Below are positions 6,359 through 12,274 of a DNA stretch of 25,679 nt, piece after piece. A model generated the notes under the pieces. The model made no database searches, was not told the origin of the DNA, and saw only the letters and a program-made list of their open reading frames with translations. The stretch's first letter is position 1; every line of letters begins with the position of its first letter. Source of the DNA: a virus; IMG/VR virus record IMGVR_UViG_3300044825_002592, positions 1-25,679 of that record; one strand, given 5' to 3'. The position numbers and the translations under genes were made by a program.

Positions 6359-7257
6359 GCCCTATAAAGCTTCTTTGGTTCGGCGATGGCGGCTATCCGT
6401 GGGGTAGAAACTGGTTATTAGAGCTTCTACCTCCAAACTCAGTCGAAATTCATACCTATAAACCGGGTGAAGTACCCGAAATTGAAGAAACTTGCCTAAT
6501 TTGTACAAACGCAGGCGCAGGGAACGCGTACATAGCCAAACTCCGGAGCCACGGATGCCGGTTTGGTGTGATTTTGATGTCCGATGAGTGTCTAACGGAA
6601 AAGTTGGACTACATGGAAGACCCAAACTGCGTGTTTTTAGCCAGAAACTATGTGCATCCGGGACTTTTGGCTAACCCGAAGGCGTTTGTCTTTGGTTTAG
6701 GGTGGCAAAACGGCTATGAGACTCACGCAAACGCTCAAATTCGAGCGACAGATCGCAAATACGTGTGGGGTTTCGCGGGGAGTCTGAAGACAGATCGCGA
6801 AAAAGCTCTAAGAACACTCGAAGCTTTCAAGCCGCACAGCACGAATATCTTCGAAAAATTCAACGATCCGGAGTATTTAGCTCCAAAAGAGTACGCGGAG
6901 GTTCTCAACGACTGCATGTTCGTACCCGCTCCGTGTGGCGGAGCAAGCAACGACTCGTTCAGAATTTATGAAGCTCTAGAAGCCGGCGCAATTCCTGTAG
7001 TTTTAAAAAATGCAGAGCCGCTGATTATCGAACCGTCGTATTGGCACGCGGTTTTTCGGGCGGAACCCACGCTGCCTTTCGTGGTAGCCGACTCGTGGGA
7101 AGAGGCCGCTCTAAAAATGCTCGCGGTAATTCAAAGCGGCCAAATAAATCAAGTGCAAGAAAGCTGCATCAGCTTCTGGTTGCATTGGAAAGAAGCTTGG
7201 AAAAAGATGTTTGCGCTAGGGCTCGATATGCTTACCGAAGAACCTAAGCGTCAATAG
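6355..7257 (+). CDS. Exostosin-like (GT47-type) glycosyltransferase
   Basis: The start is chosen at ATG 6355, in ATGA overlap with the upstream stop; a longer frame to 6094 would run through the methyltransferase gene. Three hundred residues. The C-terminal half contains FVPAPCGGASNDSFRIYEAL followed by EAGAIPVVL, the signature of exostosin/GT47 and related GT-B enzymes, in which the F-R-x-Y/E-A-L-x-x-G segment contacts the nucleotide sugar. The N-terminal half has a Rossmann-like start (IKLLWFGDGG). It probably adds a sugar to a phage or host glycan; donor and acceptor are not visible. Confidence 0.82.
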   Translation: MSPIKLLWFGDGGYPWGRNWLLELLPPNSVEIHTYKPGEVPEIEETCLICTNAGAGNAYIAKLRSHGCRFGVILMSDECLTEKLDYMEDPNCVFLARNYVHPGLLANPKAFVFGLGWQNGYETHANAQIRATDRKYVWGFAGSLKTDREKALRTLEAFKPHSTNIFEKFNDPEYLAPKEYAEVLNDCMFVPAPCGGASNDSFRIYEALEAGAIPVVLKNAEPLIIEPSYWHAVFRAEPTLPFVVADSWEEAALKMLAVIQSGQINQVQESCISFWLHWKEAWKKMFALGLDMLTEEPKRQ

Positions 7258-7261
7258 TAAG

Positions 7262-7293
7262 CTTTGGGGGCGAGATCAAACTTTGGGGCGATC
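7262..7293 (+). repeat. Short imperfect tandem repeat between convergent genes
   Basis: CTTTGGGGGCGAGATC (7262-7277) is followed by CTTTGGGGCGATC (7281-7293). A small inverted repeat GTCAG...CTGAC lies just after. The site is between a rightward and a leftward gene end. No T-run is present, so a terminator is not supported. Confidence 0.5.
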
Positions 7294-7331
7294 TGCATTT
7301 AAGTCAGTTGACCTAGCTGACCCCCACGACA

Positions 7332-7571
7332 TCAAGCGCCGCGTAAACCGAGTTGGCGCATCATCTCTAACATGCTGCCGCCGTACGGAGCCAAACGCTC
7401 CTCCATTGGTTTCGCCCGCAGATCTCGTTGTCGATTTACCCAATCCCTAAATTGATCTTGATCCATCGGAAGATTGGGATCTTCACCGACGGGGATACCT
7501 TGGGAAACCTCAGCGGACGGCGCAGATCCACCCTTCAAAATAAATTCTTCAAGAAAAAGCGCAGGATCCAC
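7332..7571 (-). CDS. Small hypothetical protein, 79 aa
   Basis: GTG start at 7571; a few non-ATG codons extend the frame upstream to a TGA, so the start is uncertain. The N-terminal helix is DPALFLEEFILKGG. The middle is Pro-rich and acidic, and the C-terminal half is Gln/Arg/Met-rich and helical (QFRDWVNRQRDLRAKP, then MLEMMRQLGLRG). I recognise no family. Together with the next gene it forms a small leftward pair facing the glycosyltransferase gene. Confidence 0.55.
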   Translation of the reverse strand: MDPALFLEEFILKGGSAPSAEVSQGIPVGEDPNLPMDQDQFRDWVNRQRDLRAKPMEERLAPYGGSMLEMMRQLGLRGA

Positions 7572-7646
7572 GTCGCAGACACGCAGCGTTCAATCTATGT
7601 AGTCTATTCGACGATCTAAACAAAAGAAAGACTTTCACAACCGTCA

Positions 7647-7988
7647 TTAACTGTCTGCTGAACCCCGGAACCATTTACGTTTTTGACTAAACCACTCCGC
7701 CAAAGTCGTCGGATCCTGAGCACCTTGAAGCTGATCAGTAGGATCGGGTTCTCCTAAATCCATACTTTGCATAAAACCGTCCAAACTATCCGCCGGTTGC
7801 TCCCCGTTAATTGCAGTACGCCTCGCTTTACGCAATAAAGCTTCCACGGAGTGGTTGCAGTTCGCCCATTTCTGGATCCACTGCATGTCGCTGAGCTGAA
7901 CTTCCTGCCCTTTAGCGATCCGCTGGCAGATAAATTCAACTCGAAGACGCACATCCGTGGACAACATAAGCTTCGAGCCGTTAGGCAT
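7647..7988 (-). CDS. Hypothetical helical protein, 113 aa
   Basis: ATG at 7988. Mostly helical: VRLRVEFICQRIAKGQEVQL, then MQWIQKWANCNHSVEALLRK, then a Pro/Asp linker and a basic tail ending WFSQKRKWFRGSADS. No catalytic motif is seen. It is the first leftward gene after the large non-coding region, so the divergent control region for it lies within 7989-8060. Family unknown. Confidence 0.7.
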   Translation of the reverse strand: MPNGSKLMLSTDVRLRVEFICQRIAKGQEVQLSDMQWIQKWANCNHSVEALLRKARRTAINGEQPADSLDGFMQSMDLGEPDPTDQLQGAQDPTTLAEWFSQKRKWFRGSADS

Positions 7989-8048
7989 AGCCTAGACGCG
8001 ACCGCCTAAAGATGTATCAGACGGTGCCGACGCAGCGCGGGGGCGTGT

Positions 8049-8062
8049 TAATATGCTGATAC
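8049..8062 (+). promoter_or_regulatory. Promoter-like motif at the left edge of the structured non-coding region
   Basis: TAATATGCTGATAC fits TANTATGYTRA, almost identical to the sites at 2562 and 5714. No start codon follows at the usual 24 nt. It points into the gene-free region, as expected for a promoter of a non-coding transcript. Confidence 0.4.
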
Positions 8063-8368
8063 TCAAAACTTTTATCCCCATTTTGCCAGCAAAATTATCT
8101 TAGGCTTCTCGCCCACCCCGTCGAGGTAAGTCCCTATATAAAAAAAAGGCAAGATTGCGAGGAATTGTGTATAGCGAGCGCCGGCCTGGGTGATGAGTAG
8201 CGCCGCACTAAGTATCATTTAGTAATGTTAAGTTGTATATTTAACTTTGTGAACGTAGTTATAGTTCATCTGTACTGGGGTGGGGTCCTATCACCTTTCG
8301 TTTCAAACGCTTGACAGCTGCACCGCTGGCGTGGTAGTTGCGCGCGCGCCGCGCGTTTCGTCTTTTAA

Positions 8369-8496
8369 CTAGGTGCGGACCCTGGCATTGTGTGCCAATC
8401 AGTGAACCGGTTGAGAGGGGTTGACGGTTGCACCGGATCCGAGCGATGCTGTGCTCACTGGAGAGACGGGTTCGCCCCGGACGCCAGAGCACCTAG
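8369..8496 (+). other. Multibranch RNA domain within the non-coding region
   Basis: Outer helix of 8 perfect pairs: CTAGGTGC (8369-8376) with GCACCTAG (8489-8496). Inside are hairpins TGGCA/TGCCA (8383-8397), AACCG/CGGTT (8405-8429) and GTGCTC/GAGCAC (8451-8492), the last containing CGGG-TTCG-CCCG. The final arm shares bases 8489-8492 with the outer helix, and GGTGC can instead pair with GCACC at 8430-8434, so alternative folds exist. Confidence 0.5.
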
Positions 8497-8728
8497 ACAA
8501 CTCAGCCACGCCGCGCCCGATACAAGGGCCGGGATCACAGGGCAGCCGATGGTAGGGAGCACTTCCCCGAAACGTAGGTAGACGCTCAGAGATCCTAGCT
8601 TGAAACTGTGGGCATCGTGTGGCTGTGTTGCTAGGCAAGGAACCTAGACAATCTAACTAAGCGTAAGTGTAGTAGGAACACTGCGAGGCTAGTACGAAAC
8701 GTACTGCGTTTAGTTATACATAACTTCC

Positions 8729-8794
8729 CATAGAGTGTGGGCAATGCAGCCGAACTTAAGTAGGCCGCCAGGGAGAAGCACCCTACACTCTATG
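8729..8794 (+). other. Long stem-loop, 13 pairs, with a GGCCGCCAGGGAGA element in its loop
   Basis: CATAGAGTGTGGG (8729-8741) pairs with CCCTACACTCTATG (8781-8794) with a single bulged T. The 39-nt apical part contains GGCCGCCAGGGAGA (8763-8776), which recurs at 15322-15335 in the leader of the MoxR-VWA operon. Direct sequence observation; RNA function inferred. Confidence 0.65.
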
Positions 8795-9127
8795 TCAGCA
8801 GGTATCTTGTCTGTAACTAAGACAAACTATCGGCGCTAAATGTCAGCCACCCTCGCCGCGTGGCACCTGAATACAACCTAACTTGTCAGCGTACAGTTAG
8901 TTACAGCGTACAGATTCTCTTGTCTGGGGGTAGGTTGCATCTTATCCCCTTGCTTCATTCTCCCGAAACACACTAGTGCGTATCACTACGATGTCGGGCC
9001 GAGGTTAACGAGTGGGGTTTGAGCACTCTGTACGTTGTAACTAACTGTGTGCTAGGCATTATGTTTCAACTTTTCTGGGTGACCTGTTCTGTGTGGGTCG
9101 CCTGAATGTAACTAACTTGTCAGCGGG

Positions 9128-9158
9128 TAGGTTCAATTAAGGATCAACCTTGAACCTA
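9128..9158 (+). other. Hairpin near the right end of the non-coding region
   Basis: TAGGTTCAA and AGG on the left arm (with a 3-nt bulge) pair with CCTTGAACCTA on the right arm, giving 11-12 pairs around ATCAA. No T-run follows, so it is not an intrinsic terminator. Confidence 0.55.
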
Positions 9159-9203
9159 TTTGATCACGGACTAGATTCTCTCCTCAAGCTATACAGTTTG
9201 ATG

Positions 9204-9224
9204 AGGGATTCATCCCTCTTTGTT
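9204..9224 (+). terminator. Weak terminator-like hairpin before the first small gene
   Basis: GAGGGATTCATCCCTC (6 pairs with a TTCA loop) is followed by TTTGTTG. The T-tract is short, so termination would be partial. It could end the upstream non-coding transcript or shield the leader of the gene at 9239. Confidence 0.35.
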
Positions 9225-9238
9225 GTCAGCTGCCAGCC

Positions 9239-9574
9239 ATGTTGCTGGTGAATGTTATGAACATCAAGACCAACAATCAACCACGCCAGCCTATGTCTGG
9301 CCTGACCCTTGAGCTCTTTGTCGGCGACAAGCAAGCTGCCAAGATTCGACAGCAGTTTGACTACCTAACTGACACGGAGTTCGAAGATGAATCATTCATC
9401 ATGTACAAAGGTTATGTGTACGCAATGTCTGACTTTATGCGTATCGAACAGGATTCTACTGGTGATCTTGCACAGTCTGGCTGGCACGGTTACAGCTCAG
9501 ATTCATTCTTTAGCGGTGTGTTAATCAAAGTGTGTGATGACGGAGATGTCATCATGGGCCGCTTTTGTTCCTGA
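9239..9574 (+). CDS. Hypothetical acidic protein, about 105-111 aa
   Basis: Two in-frame ATGs (9239 and 9257); neither has a Shine-Dalgarno sequence, and the second gives a more typical N-terminus (MNIKTNNQPRQ). The protein is acidic, with aromatic-rich segments (FEDESFIMYKGYVYAMSDFM) and DGDVIMGRF near the end, suggesting a compact alpha/beta fold. First gene of the rightward train of small genes; a TGTAACTAAC repeat follows its stop. Function unknown. Confidence 0.7.
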   Translation: MLLVNVMNIKTNNQPRQPMSGLTLELFVGDKQAAKIRQQFDYLTDTEFEDESFIMYKGYVYAMSDFMRIEQDSTGDLAQSGWHGYSSDSFFSGVLIKVCDDGDVIMGRFCS

Positions 9575-9605
9575 CTAACTGTAACTAACCCATCGCAATC
9601 TGATC

Positions 9606-9821
9606 ATGCCTAAGCAACAGTTCTATTTTGTCGCTGAGCGTACATCAACCCGCAGAGGTTGTACTCAAGATCTACAAGAACTGATCCGCGTGTCTGCAGA
9701 TAGTTTCCACGCTGCCGATAAGTGGATCAACGCCAACTATAAAGGTTGGACACACTTTCACGTCACAGATCCTTCTGTTTACCTGTTCACATCCACCAAC
9801 TTCTGCGCATACATCGCCTGA
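9606..9821 (+). CDS. Hypothetical small protein, 71 aa
   Basis: ATG preceded by GCAATCTGATC, a context nearly repeated at 10017 and lacking a Shine-Dalgarno sequence. The protein starts with a strand (QQFYFVAER), then a helix (SADSFHAADKWINANYKGW) and a C-terminal strand-rich end. It resembles the small phage proteins that carry one helix on a short sheet. Its stop is followed after two bases by the next ATG. Confidence 0.65.
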   Translation: MPKQQFYFVAERTSTRRGCTQDLQELIRVSADSFHAADKWINANYKGWTHFHVTDPSVYLFTSTNFCAYIA

Positions 9822-9823
9822 TC

Positions 9824-9988
9824 ATGACCTACTACATCAACCGTCAAGCTGGCCGTTATCACGAAACGGTCGATGAGTTTGAATCACGCGCTGAGGCTGA
9901 GCGTATGTGTAAAGAGTATCAGTACGGCGAGCACGGCAGAGCGTACTATCACGTTTCCCGCGTCGCCCGCCCTAACTGGAAGCCCTGA
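9824..9988 (+). CDS. Small YYI-type phage protein, 54 aa (paralog of the one at 13707)
   Basis: The start is chosen at ATG 9824 directly after the upstream TGA (TGATCATG); the longer frame upstream overlaps that gene out of frame. The sequence MTYYINR, then VDEFESRAEAERMCKEY, then RAYYHVSR and a late Trp matches the layout of the protein at 13707 (MPYYIQR, IEEYEDSKQSYAAAREY, ARYYVAKK, Trp). A strand, a helix over an acidic turn and a YYV strand are likely. Such short proteins are common in phage early regions; their function is not known to me. Confidence 0.65.
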   Translation: MTYYINRQAGRYHETVDEFESRAEAERMCKEYQYGEHGRAYYHVSRVARPNWKP

Positions 9989-10016
9989 CTGTAACTAACT
10001 CTACTGCAATCTAATC

Positions 10017-10256
10017 ATGTTCCCATCCGAAGTTCGCCAGCTGTGCGCACAGTTCACTGGCAGAGTTTATGTGCAGAAACAACGCCTAAATGGCGGAGGC
10101 TATACCAGCGACGGAATCTATTTCGGCGTGGGTGAGCCTCTCTATTTCGCACAAGATGAGGAGGGTATTTGGAGTGATTACTTCCGAGCATCTTGTAGAG
10201 ATGAAGCGGTAGAGATTGCACGTGATCGCTACCCTCTCGCCAAGATCCGTAACTAA
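10017..10256 (+). CDS. Hypothetical small protein, 79 aa
   Basis: ATG preceded by GCAATCTAATC. The sequence has FTGRVYVQKQRLNGGGYTSD, an acidic turn, then YFRASCRDEAVEIARDRYP, a helix like that of the small-gene neighbours. Its stop codon is part of a GTAACTAAC repeat. No family recognised; soluble. Confidence 0.65.
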   Translation: MFPSEVRQLCAQFTGRVYVQKQRLNGGGYTSDGIYFGVGEPLYFAQDEEGIWSDYFRASCRDEAVEIARDRYPLAKIRN

Positions 10257-10271
10257 CTCAAACACACCCCA

Positions 10272-10469
10272 ATGATGTACAACACACAAACCGAGCTAGA
10301 TCGTGATTTCATGCGCCGCATGATACGAGCTTATGAACAAGATTTACTGCAGCTACTTAACGAAACTCCAGATCATCCTGGTGGGGATTGGGCCCAAGAT
10401 CACCTAGTTATGTTGAAGAACTTACGTTCCGCCACATTCTCATCCTTTAAGCAAACCGTCACTTTCTGA
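10272..10469 (+). CDS. Hypothetical helical small protein, 65 aa
   Basis: Begins MM at 10272. Largely helical: ELDRDFMRRMIRAYEQDLLQ, then LLNETPDHPGGDWAQDHLVM, then a basic C-terminus. It is followed after two bases by the next ATG in the TGATCATG arrangement, so the genes form one unit. Function unknown. Confidence 0.6.
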   Translation: MMYNTQTELDRDFMRRMIRAYEQDLLQLLNETPDHPGGDWAQDHLVMLKNLRSATFSSFKQTVTF

Positions 10470-10471
10470 TC

Positions 10472-10669
10472 ATGAAACCATTCAACGTGGCCGAAATTGC
10501 AGTAACGCACACGTATTACTACGAACCCTCAGAATACCTAGAGTATTGCGATGAGAATGGCATCGAACCCACGGAGGCTGGGTTCTATAACTTCGTTTTG
10601 CCAGAGATCGATGAGGATTTCCCGCGCAGTGACTGCCACTTGTACGAGGTTATCTACACCAAACCGTGA
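10472..10669 (+). CDS. Hypothetical acidic small protein, 65 aa
   Basis: Acidic (rich in Glu, Asp and Tyr), for example YYYEPSEYLEYCDENGIEP and PEIDEDFPRSD. A small acidic fold of this kind is common among phage proteins that bind host factors, but no target can be inferred. The start lies two bases after the previous stop. Confidence 0.6.
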   Translation: MKPFNVAEIAVTHTYYYEPSEYLEYCDENGIEPTEAGFYNFVLPEIDEDFPRSDCHLYEVIYTKP

Positions 10670-10675
10670 TCCTTT

Positions 10676-10689
10676 CCCGCTAACGCGGG
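10676..10689 (+). repeat. CCCGC hairpin, copy 1
   Basis: CCCGC-TAAC-GCGGG forms a 5-pair hairpin 27 nt before the next ATG, with no T-run. A nearly identical hairpin (CCCGC-TAC-GCGGG) occurs at 12053-12065, 23 nt before another small gene. Probably a leader structure rather than a terminator. Confidence 0.5.
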
Positions 10690-10716
10690 GCGCCCGCATA
10701 CAATCACACTAACATC

Positions 10717-11025
10717 ATGACAACACGTTTCGAACCTAATCTAGTCTTACTTGACACTCACGGTATCTACATTCCGCAGATGTACTGCAGCGATGCCGAC
10801 GAACACTGGGCTAAATGTGTAGGCGTAGACTACAACGATGTGCTCACTTGTCAGGCTGGTCCTGATACTGAATGGTATTGGGAAGCGTGGCAGAACATCT
10901 TAGACAACGCCAACATCGTCAGCGATGGTATCACCTGGCGATTGCATCAAGACGGTGACCTTTGGGAAGTTCCTGATGGTTACGAATGGCCAGATGATTG
11001 CTCAATTCCATTCACTCCACTCTGA
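10717..11025 (+). CDS. Hypothetical phage protein with WEAW/QDGDLW motifs, 102 aa
   Basis: ATG at 10717. The central part DTEWYWEAWQNILDNANI, followed by WRLHQDGDLWEVPDG, matches a type of small phage protein I remember from unrelated tailed phages (WEAW helix, then a strand pair with QDGDLW). The family memory is not verified. The protein is acidic and soluble. It has its own leader with a CCCGC hairpin and is followed after 4 nt by the next ATG. Confidence 0.72.
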   Translation: MTTRFEPNLVLLDTHGIYIPQMYCSDADEHWAKCVGVDYNDVLTCQAGPDTEWYWEAWQNILDNANIVSDGITWRLHQDGDLWEVPDGYEWPDDCSIPFTPL

Positions 11026-11029
11026 CACA

Positions 11030-11230
11030 ATGATCACCCTAACTTCAGTTGATGAGTACGGTGTAACGTACGCTATCGACACCTTCCTCTCAATAGAGGA
11101 CGCTAAAGATGCACTGTGGCAACTCGAATGTGCACTCGACGATGCACAATCTCCGTCACGCTACTACCACTTACAAGACGCAATCTCCGATCTCCGCGCT
11201 CAAATCTCCGAACATGAAGACTCTAACTAA
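11030..11230 (+). CDS. Hypothetical small protein, 66 aa
   Basis: The start is chosen at ATG 11030 just after the upstream TGA. The fold is likely a strand pair (MITLTSVDEYGVTYAIDTF) and a long helix (SIEDAKDALWQLECALDDAQ, continuing to the end). Its end overlaps the start of the next gene by 17 nt. Function unknown. Confidence 0.6.
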   Translation: MITLTSVDEYGVTYAIDTFLSIEDAKDALWQLECALDDAQSPSRYYHLQDAISDLRAQISEHEDSN

Positions 11231-11405
11231 GGCTCAAGTTGTCTCCGAGTTCCGTTCACTTTGGCAAGACTCGGTTAGTTATGATCCCGCACTTCGCGGT
11301 GATCATATAGCTAAGCGTGAAGCCTTCAACAACTTTGTAGATCTCCTGAACAAACAGCGTCAGGTATCTGATCACCAAGCATTCACCTGGACAAACCCTT
11401 TCTGA
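11214..11405 (+). CDS. Small phage protein ending WTNPF, 63 aa
   Basis: The start is chosen at ATG 11214, overlapping the previous gene. The core REAFNNFVDLLNKQRQVSDH, followed by QAFTWTNPF, is a pattern I know from short phage proteins (a helix with N-F-V-D-x-L, a helix, then W-T-N-P-F/W). This supports a real conserved gene. No function is established to my knowledge. Confidence 0.68.
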   Translation: MKTLTKAQVVSEFRSLWQDSVSYDPALRGDHIAKREAFNNFVDLLNKQRQVSDHQAFTWTNPF

Positions 11406-11411
11406 ACCCCA

Positions 11412-11651
11412 ATGTCTTATCAAAACCTGCCAACTTACATCAGCCACGGTGTTGAATTCGAATACGAACCGCGTGCCTGTCTGTGTAGCCTCAGCCGCTA
11501 CAACATAGCGTTATGTGCGCGTCAACGTATGTCGGATGCACACCACATCAAACAAGGAGATGAATCATACGAACGGTGGAAGCGCGAAAGTGTGTCCTTT
11601 TGGTCAACCCTTCAAGCATCCATCCCGCCACACTTTTCTGTAAATAACTGA
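11412..11651 (+). CDS. Hypothetical small protein, 79 aa
   Basis: ATG at 11412, six bases after the previous stop. Contains YISHGVEFEYEPRACLCSLS and a helical C-terminal half with SYERWKRESVSFWSTLQ. Three cysteines occur in the first half. No family recognised. Genes up to here are packed and rightward. Confidence 0.6.
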   Translation: MSYQNLPTYISHGVEFEYEPRACLCSLSRYNIALCARQRMSDAHHIKQGDESYERWKRESVSFWSTLQASIPPHFSVNN

Positions 11652-11684
11652 ACGCGCCCTCACAACACACAACGGAGTAAAACC

Positions 11685-12032
11685 ATGCGCAAGATCGAAG
11701 CACAAATGCTGCAGGCTATCTACAACAAGAAAGATTGGAAGTGTGCAAACACAGAGGTTTCCGTAACCTACTTCGCCCACGGTGAGCGACTGCTCGACCG
11801 CGTGAATGTGTTCCTGCATGGCAGCCCGATCGCACAAATCCGCCCCGATAGTATCACCATCTGCGACTGCGGCTACCAAACACCAACAACCAAATCTCGA
11901 ATTAACGCCATTCTGAGAGAGCTGTGTGGCGCCGGTGTGTACCAGAAAGATCACACGTGGTATGGCACAGCTATAGAAGAAGTGGATTGGGAGATCGAAC
12001 CTAACACCAGCCACTGTTTTGTGCGGGGCTGA
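11685..12032 (+). CDS. Conserved phage hypothetical protein (HG-P-IA...TTKSR.NA type), 115 aa
   Basis: One of the few genes here with a good Shine-Dalgarno (GGAG, about 8 nt before the ATG). The sequence has MRKIEAQMLQAIYNKKDWK, then NVFLHGSPIAQI, then YQTPTTKSRINAILRELCG and VYQKDHTWYG. This is a widespread small phage protein type I recognise from T7-like and other phages (N-terminal helix, HG-x-x-IA strand pair, TTKSRLNA helix, WY end). Its biochemical role is unknown to me. The copy here looks full length. Confidence 0.82.
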   Translation: MRKIEAQMLQAIYNKKDWKCANTEVSVTYFAHGERLLDRVNVFLHGSPIAQIRPDSITICDCGYQTPTTKSRINAILRELCGAGVYQKDHTWYGTAIEEVDWEIEPNTSHCFVRG

Positions 12033-12052
12033 AGTCCTATCACAATCGCCCT

Positions 12053-12065
12053 CCCGCTACGCGGG
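12053..12065 (+). repeat. CCCGC hairpin, copy 2
   Basis: CCCGC-TAC-GCGGG, followed by CCGCCCTCACACAC, lies upstream of the 51-aa membrane gene. The flank CGCCCTCACA recurs at 11655 before the 115-aa gene. Together with the hairpin at 10676 this suggests a repeated leader cassette. Confidence 0.5.
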
Positions 12066-12088
12066 GCCGCCCTCACACACTACCTGCA

Positions 12089-12244
12089 ATGTCACAAACT
12101 GCTCAGATCAACGTCTGTCTTATCCTGGCTGCGCTATGCTTTCTGCTGACGGTCTGCACCAGCGTGTTTCCCTGGAATCTTATCTTTCTGATCTCGGGGT
12201 TTGCTTGTTTGTATGCCGATCGTCTCGCCCTGATTAAGAAGTAA
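12089..12244 (+). CDS. Two-span membrane protein, 51 aa (paralog of 14094)
   Basis: Encodes a short N-terminus, a hydrophobic segment (VCLILAALCFLLTVC), the turn SVFPWN, a second hydrophobic segment (LIFLISGFACLYA) and a basic tail (LALIKK). An overlapping 72-codon frame at 12019 has no protein-like features, so this frame is preferred. It aligns without gaps to the 51-aa protein at 14094 with 18 identical positions, including F-P-x-N-L-x-F-L and the final G-x-A-x-L-x-x-D. A helical-hairpin membrane protein; role unknown. Confidence 0.68.
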   Translation: MSQTAQINVCLILAALCFLLTVCTSVFPWNLIFLISGFACLYADRLALIKK

Positions 12245-12274
12245 CCTAAACCAACCCTTCAATCACCCCAAACC

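Larger units (their letters stand above)
8060..9225 (+). ncRNA. Candidate large structured RNA (gene-free 7989-9238)
   Basis: About 1.25 kb with no credible gene; three frames of 63-79 codons have Arg/Ser-biased, shadow-like composition. Perfect inverted repeats follow one another: 8206-8265 (three small hairpins), CTAGGTGC 8369-8376 with GCACCTAG 8489-8496, 8383-8397, 8451-8492, CCTAGC 8594-8599 with GCTAGG 8630-8635, 8691-8705, 8712-8725, 8729-8794 (13 pairs), 8807-8825, 8845-8863 and 9128-9158. A promoter-like site at 8049 and a hairpin plus T-rich tail at 9204-9224 could bound a transcript. Large ornate RNAs of phages (GOLLD, ROOL) have this style, but I cannot assign a family. Alternatives are an origin or a dense control region. 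Confidence 0.45.
8812..10257 (+). repeat. TGTAACTAAC repeats (dispersed family)
   Basis: Perfect 10-mers on the plus strand at 9036-9045, 9107-9116, 9580-9589 and 9990-9999; one inverted copy at 8896-8905; nine-base copies at 8812-8820, 10249-10257 and 13912-13920. All lie in the non-coding region or at gene ends, often spanning or following a stop codon and offering stops in two frames (TAA-C-TAA). The copy at 8812-8820 is the loop of hairpin 8807-8825 and is fully complementary to 8897-8905, so a kissing or pseudoknot contact is possible. Confidence 0.75.

Noticed and set aside
8451-8492. T-arm of another tRNA (GGGTTCG)
   Set aside because: No acceptor or anticodon stems can be built around it; it is the tip of a longer hairpin.
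8259-8638. Frames of 63-79 codons on both strands in the non-coding region
   Set aside because: Composition is Arg/Ser/Pro-biased with no fold signal, they overlap one another on both strands, and the region is explained better by inverted repeats.
8729-8794. Known riboswitch class (cobalamin, glutamine, ZTP considered)
   Set aside because: Only fragments of similarity by eye; none of the conserved cores could be placed.
7989-9238. CRISPR array
   Set aside because: Repeats are short (7-10 nt), unevenly spaced and partly inverted; no regular repeat-spacer pattern.
12019-12237. 72-codon frame starting MCGAEVLSQSPS
   Set aside because: No protein-like pattern; the overlapping frame at 12089 encodes a two-span membrane protein with a clear paralog.
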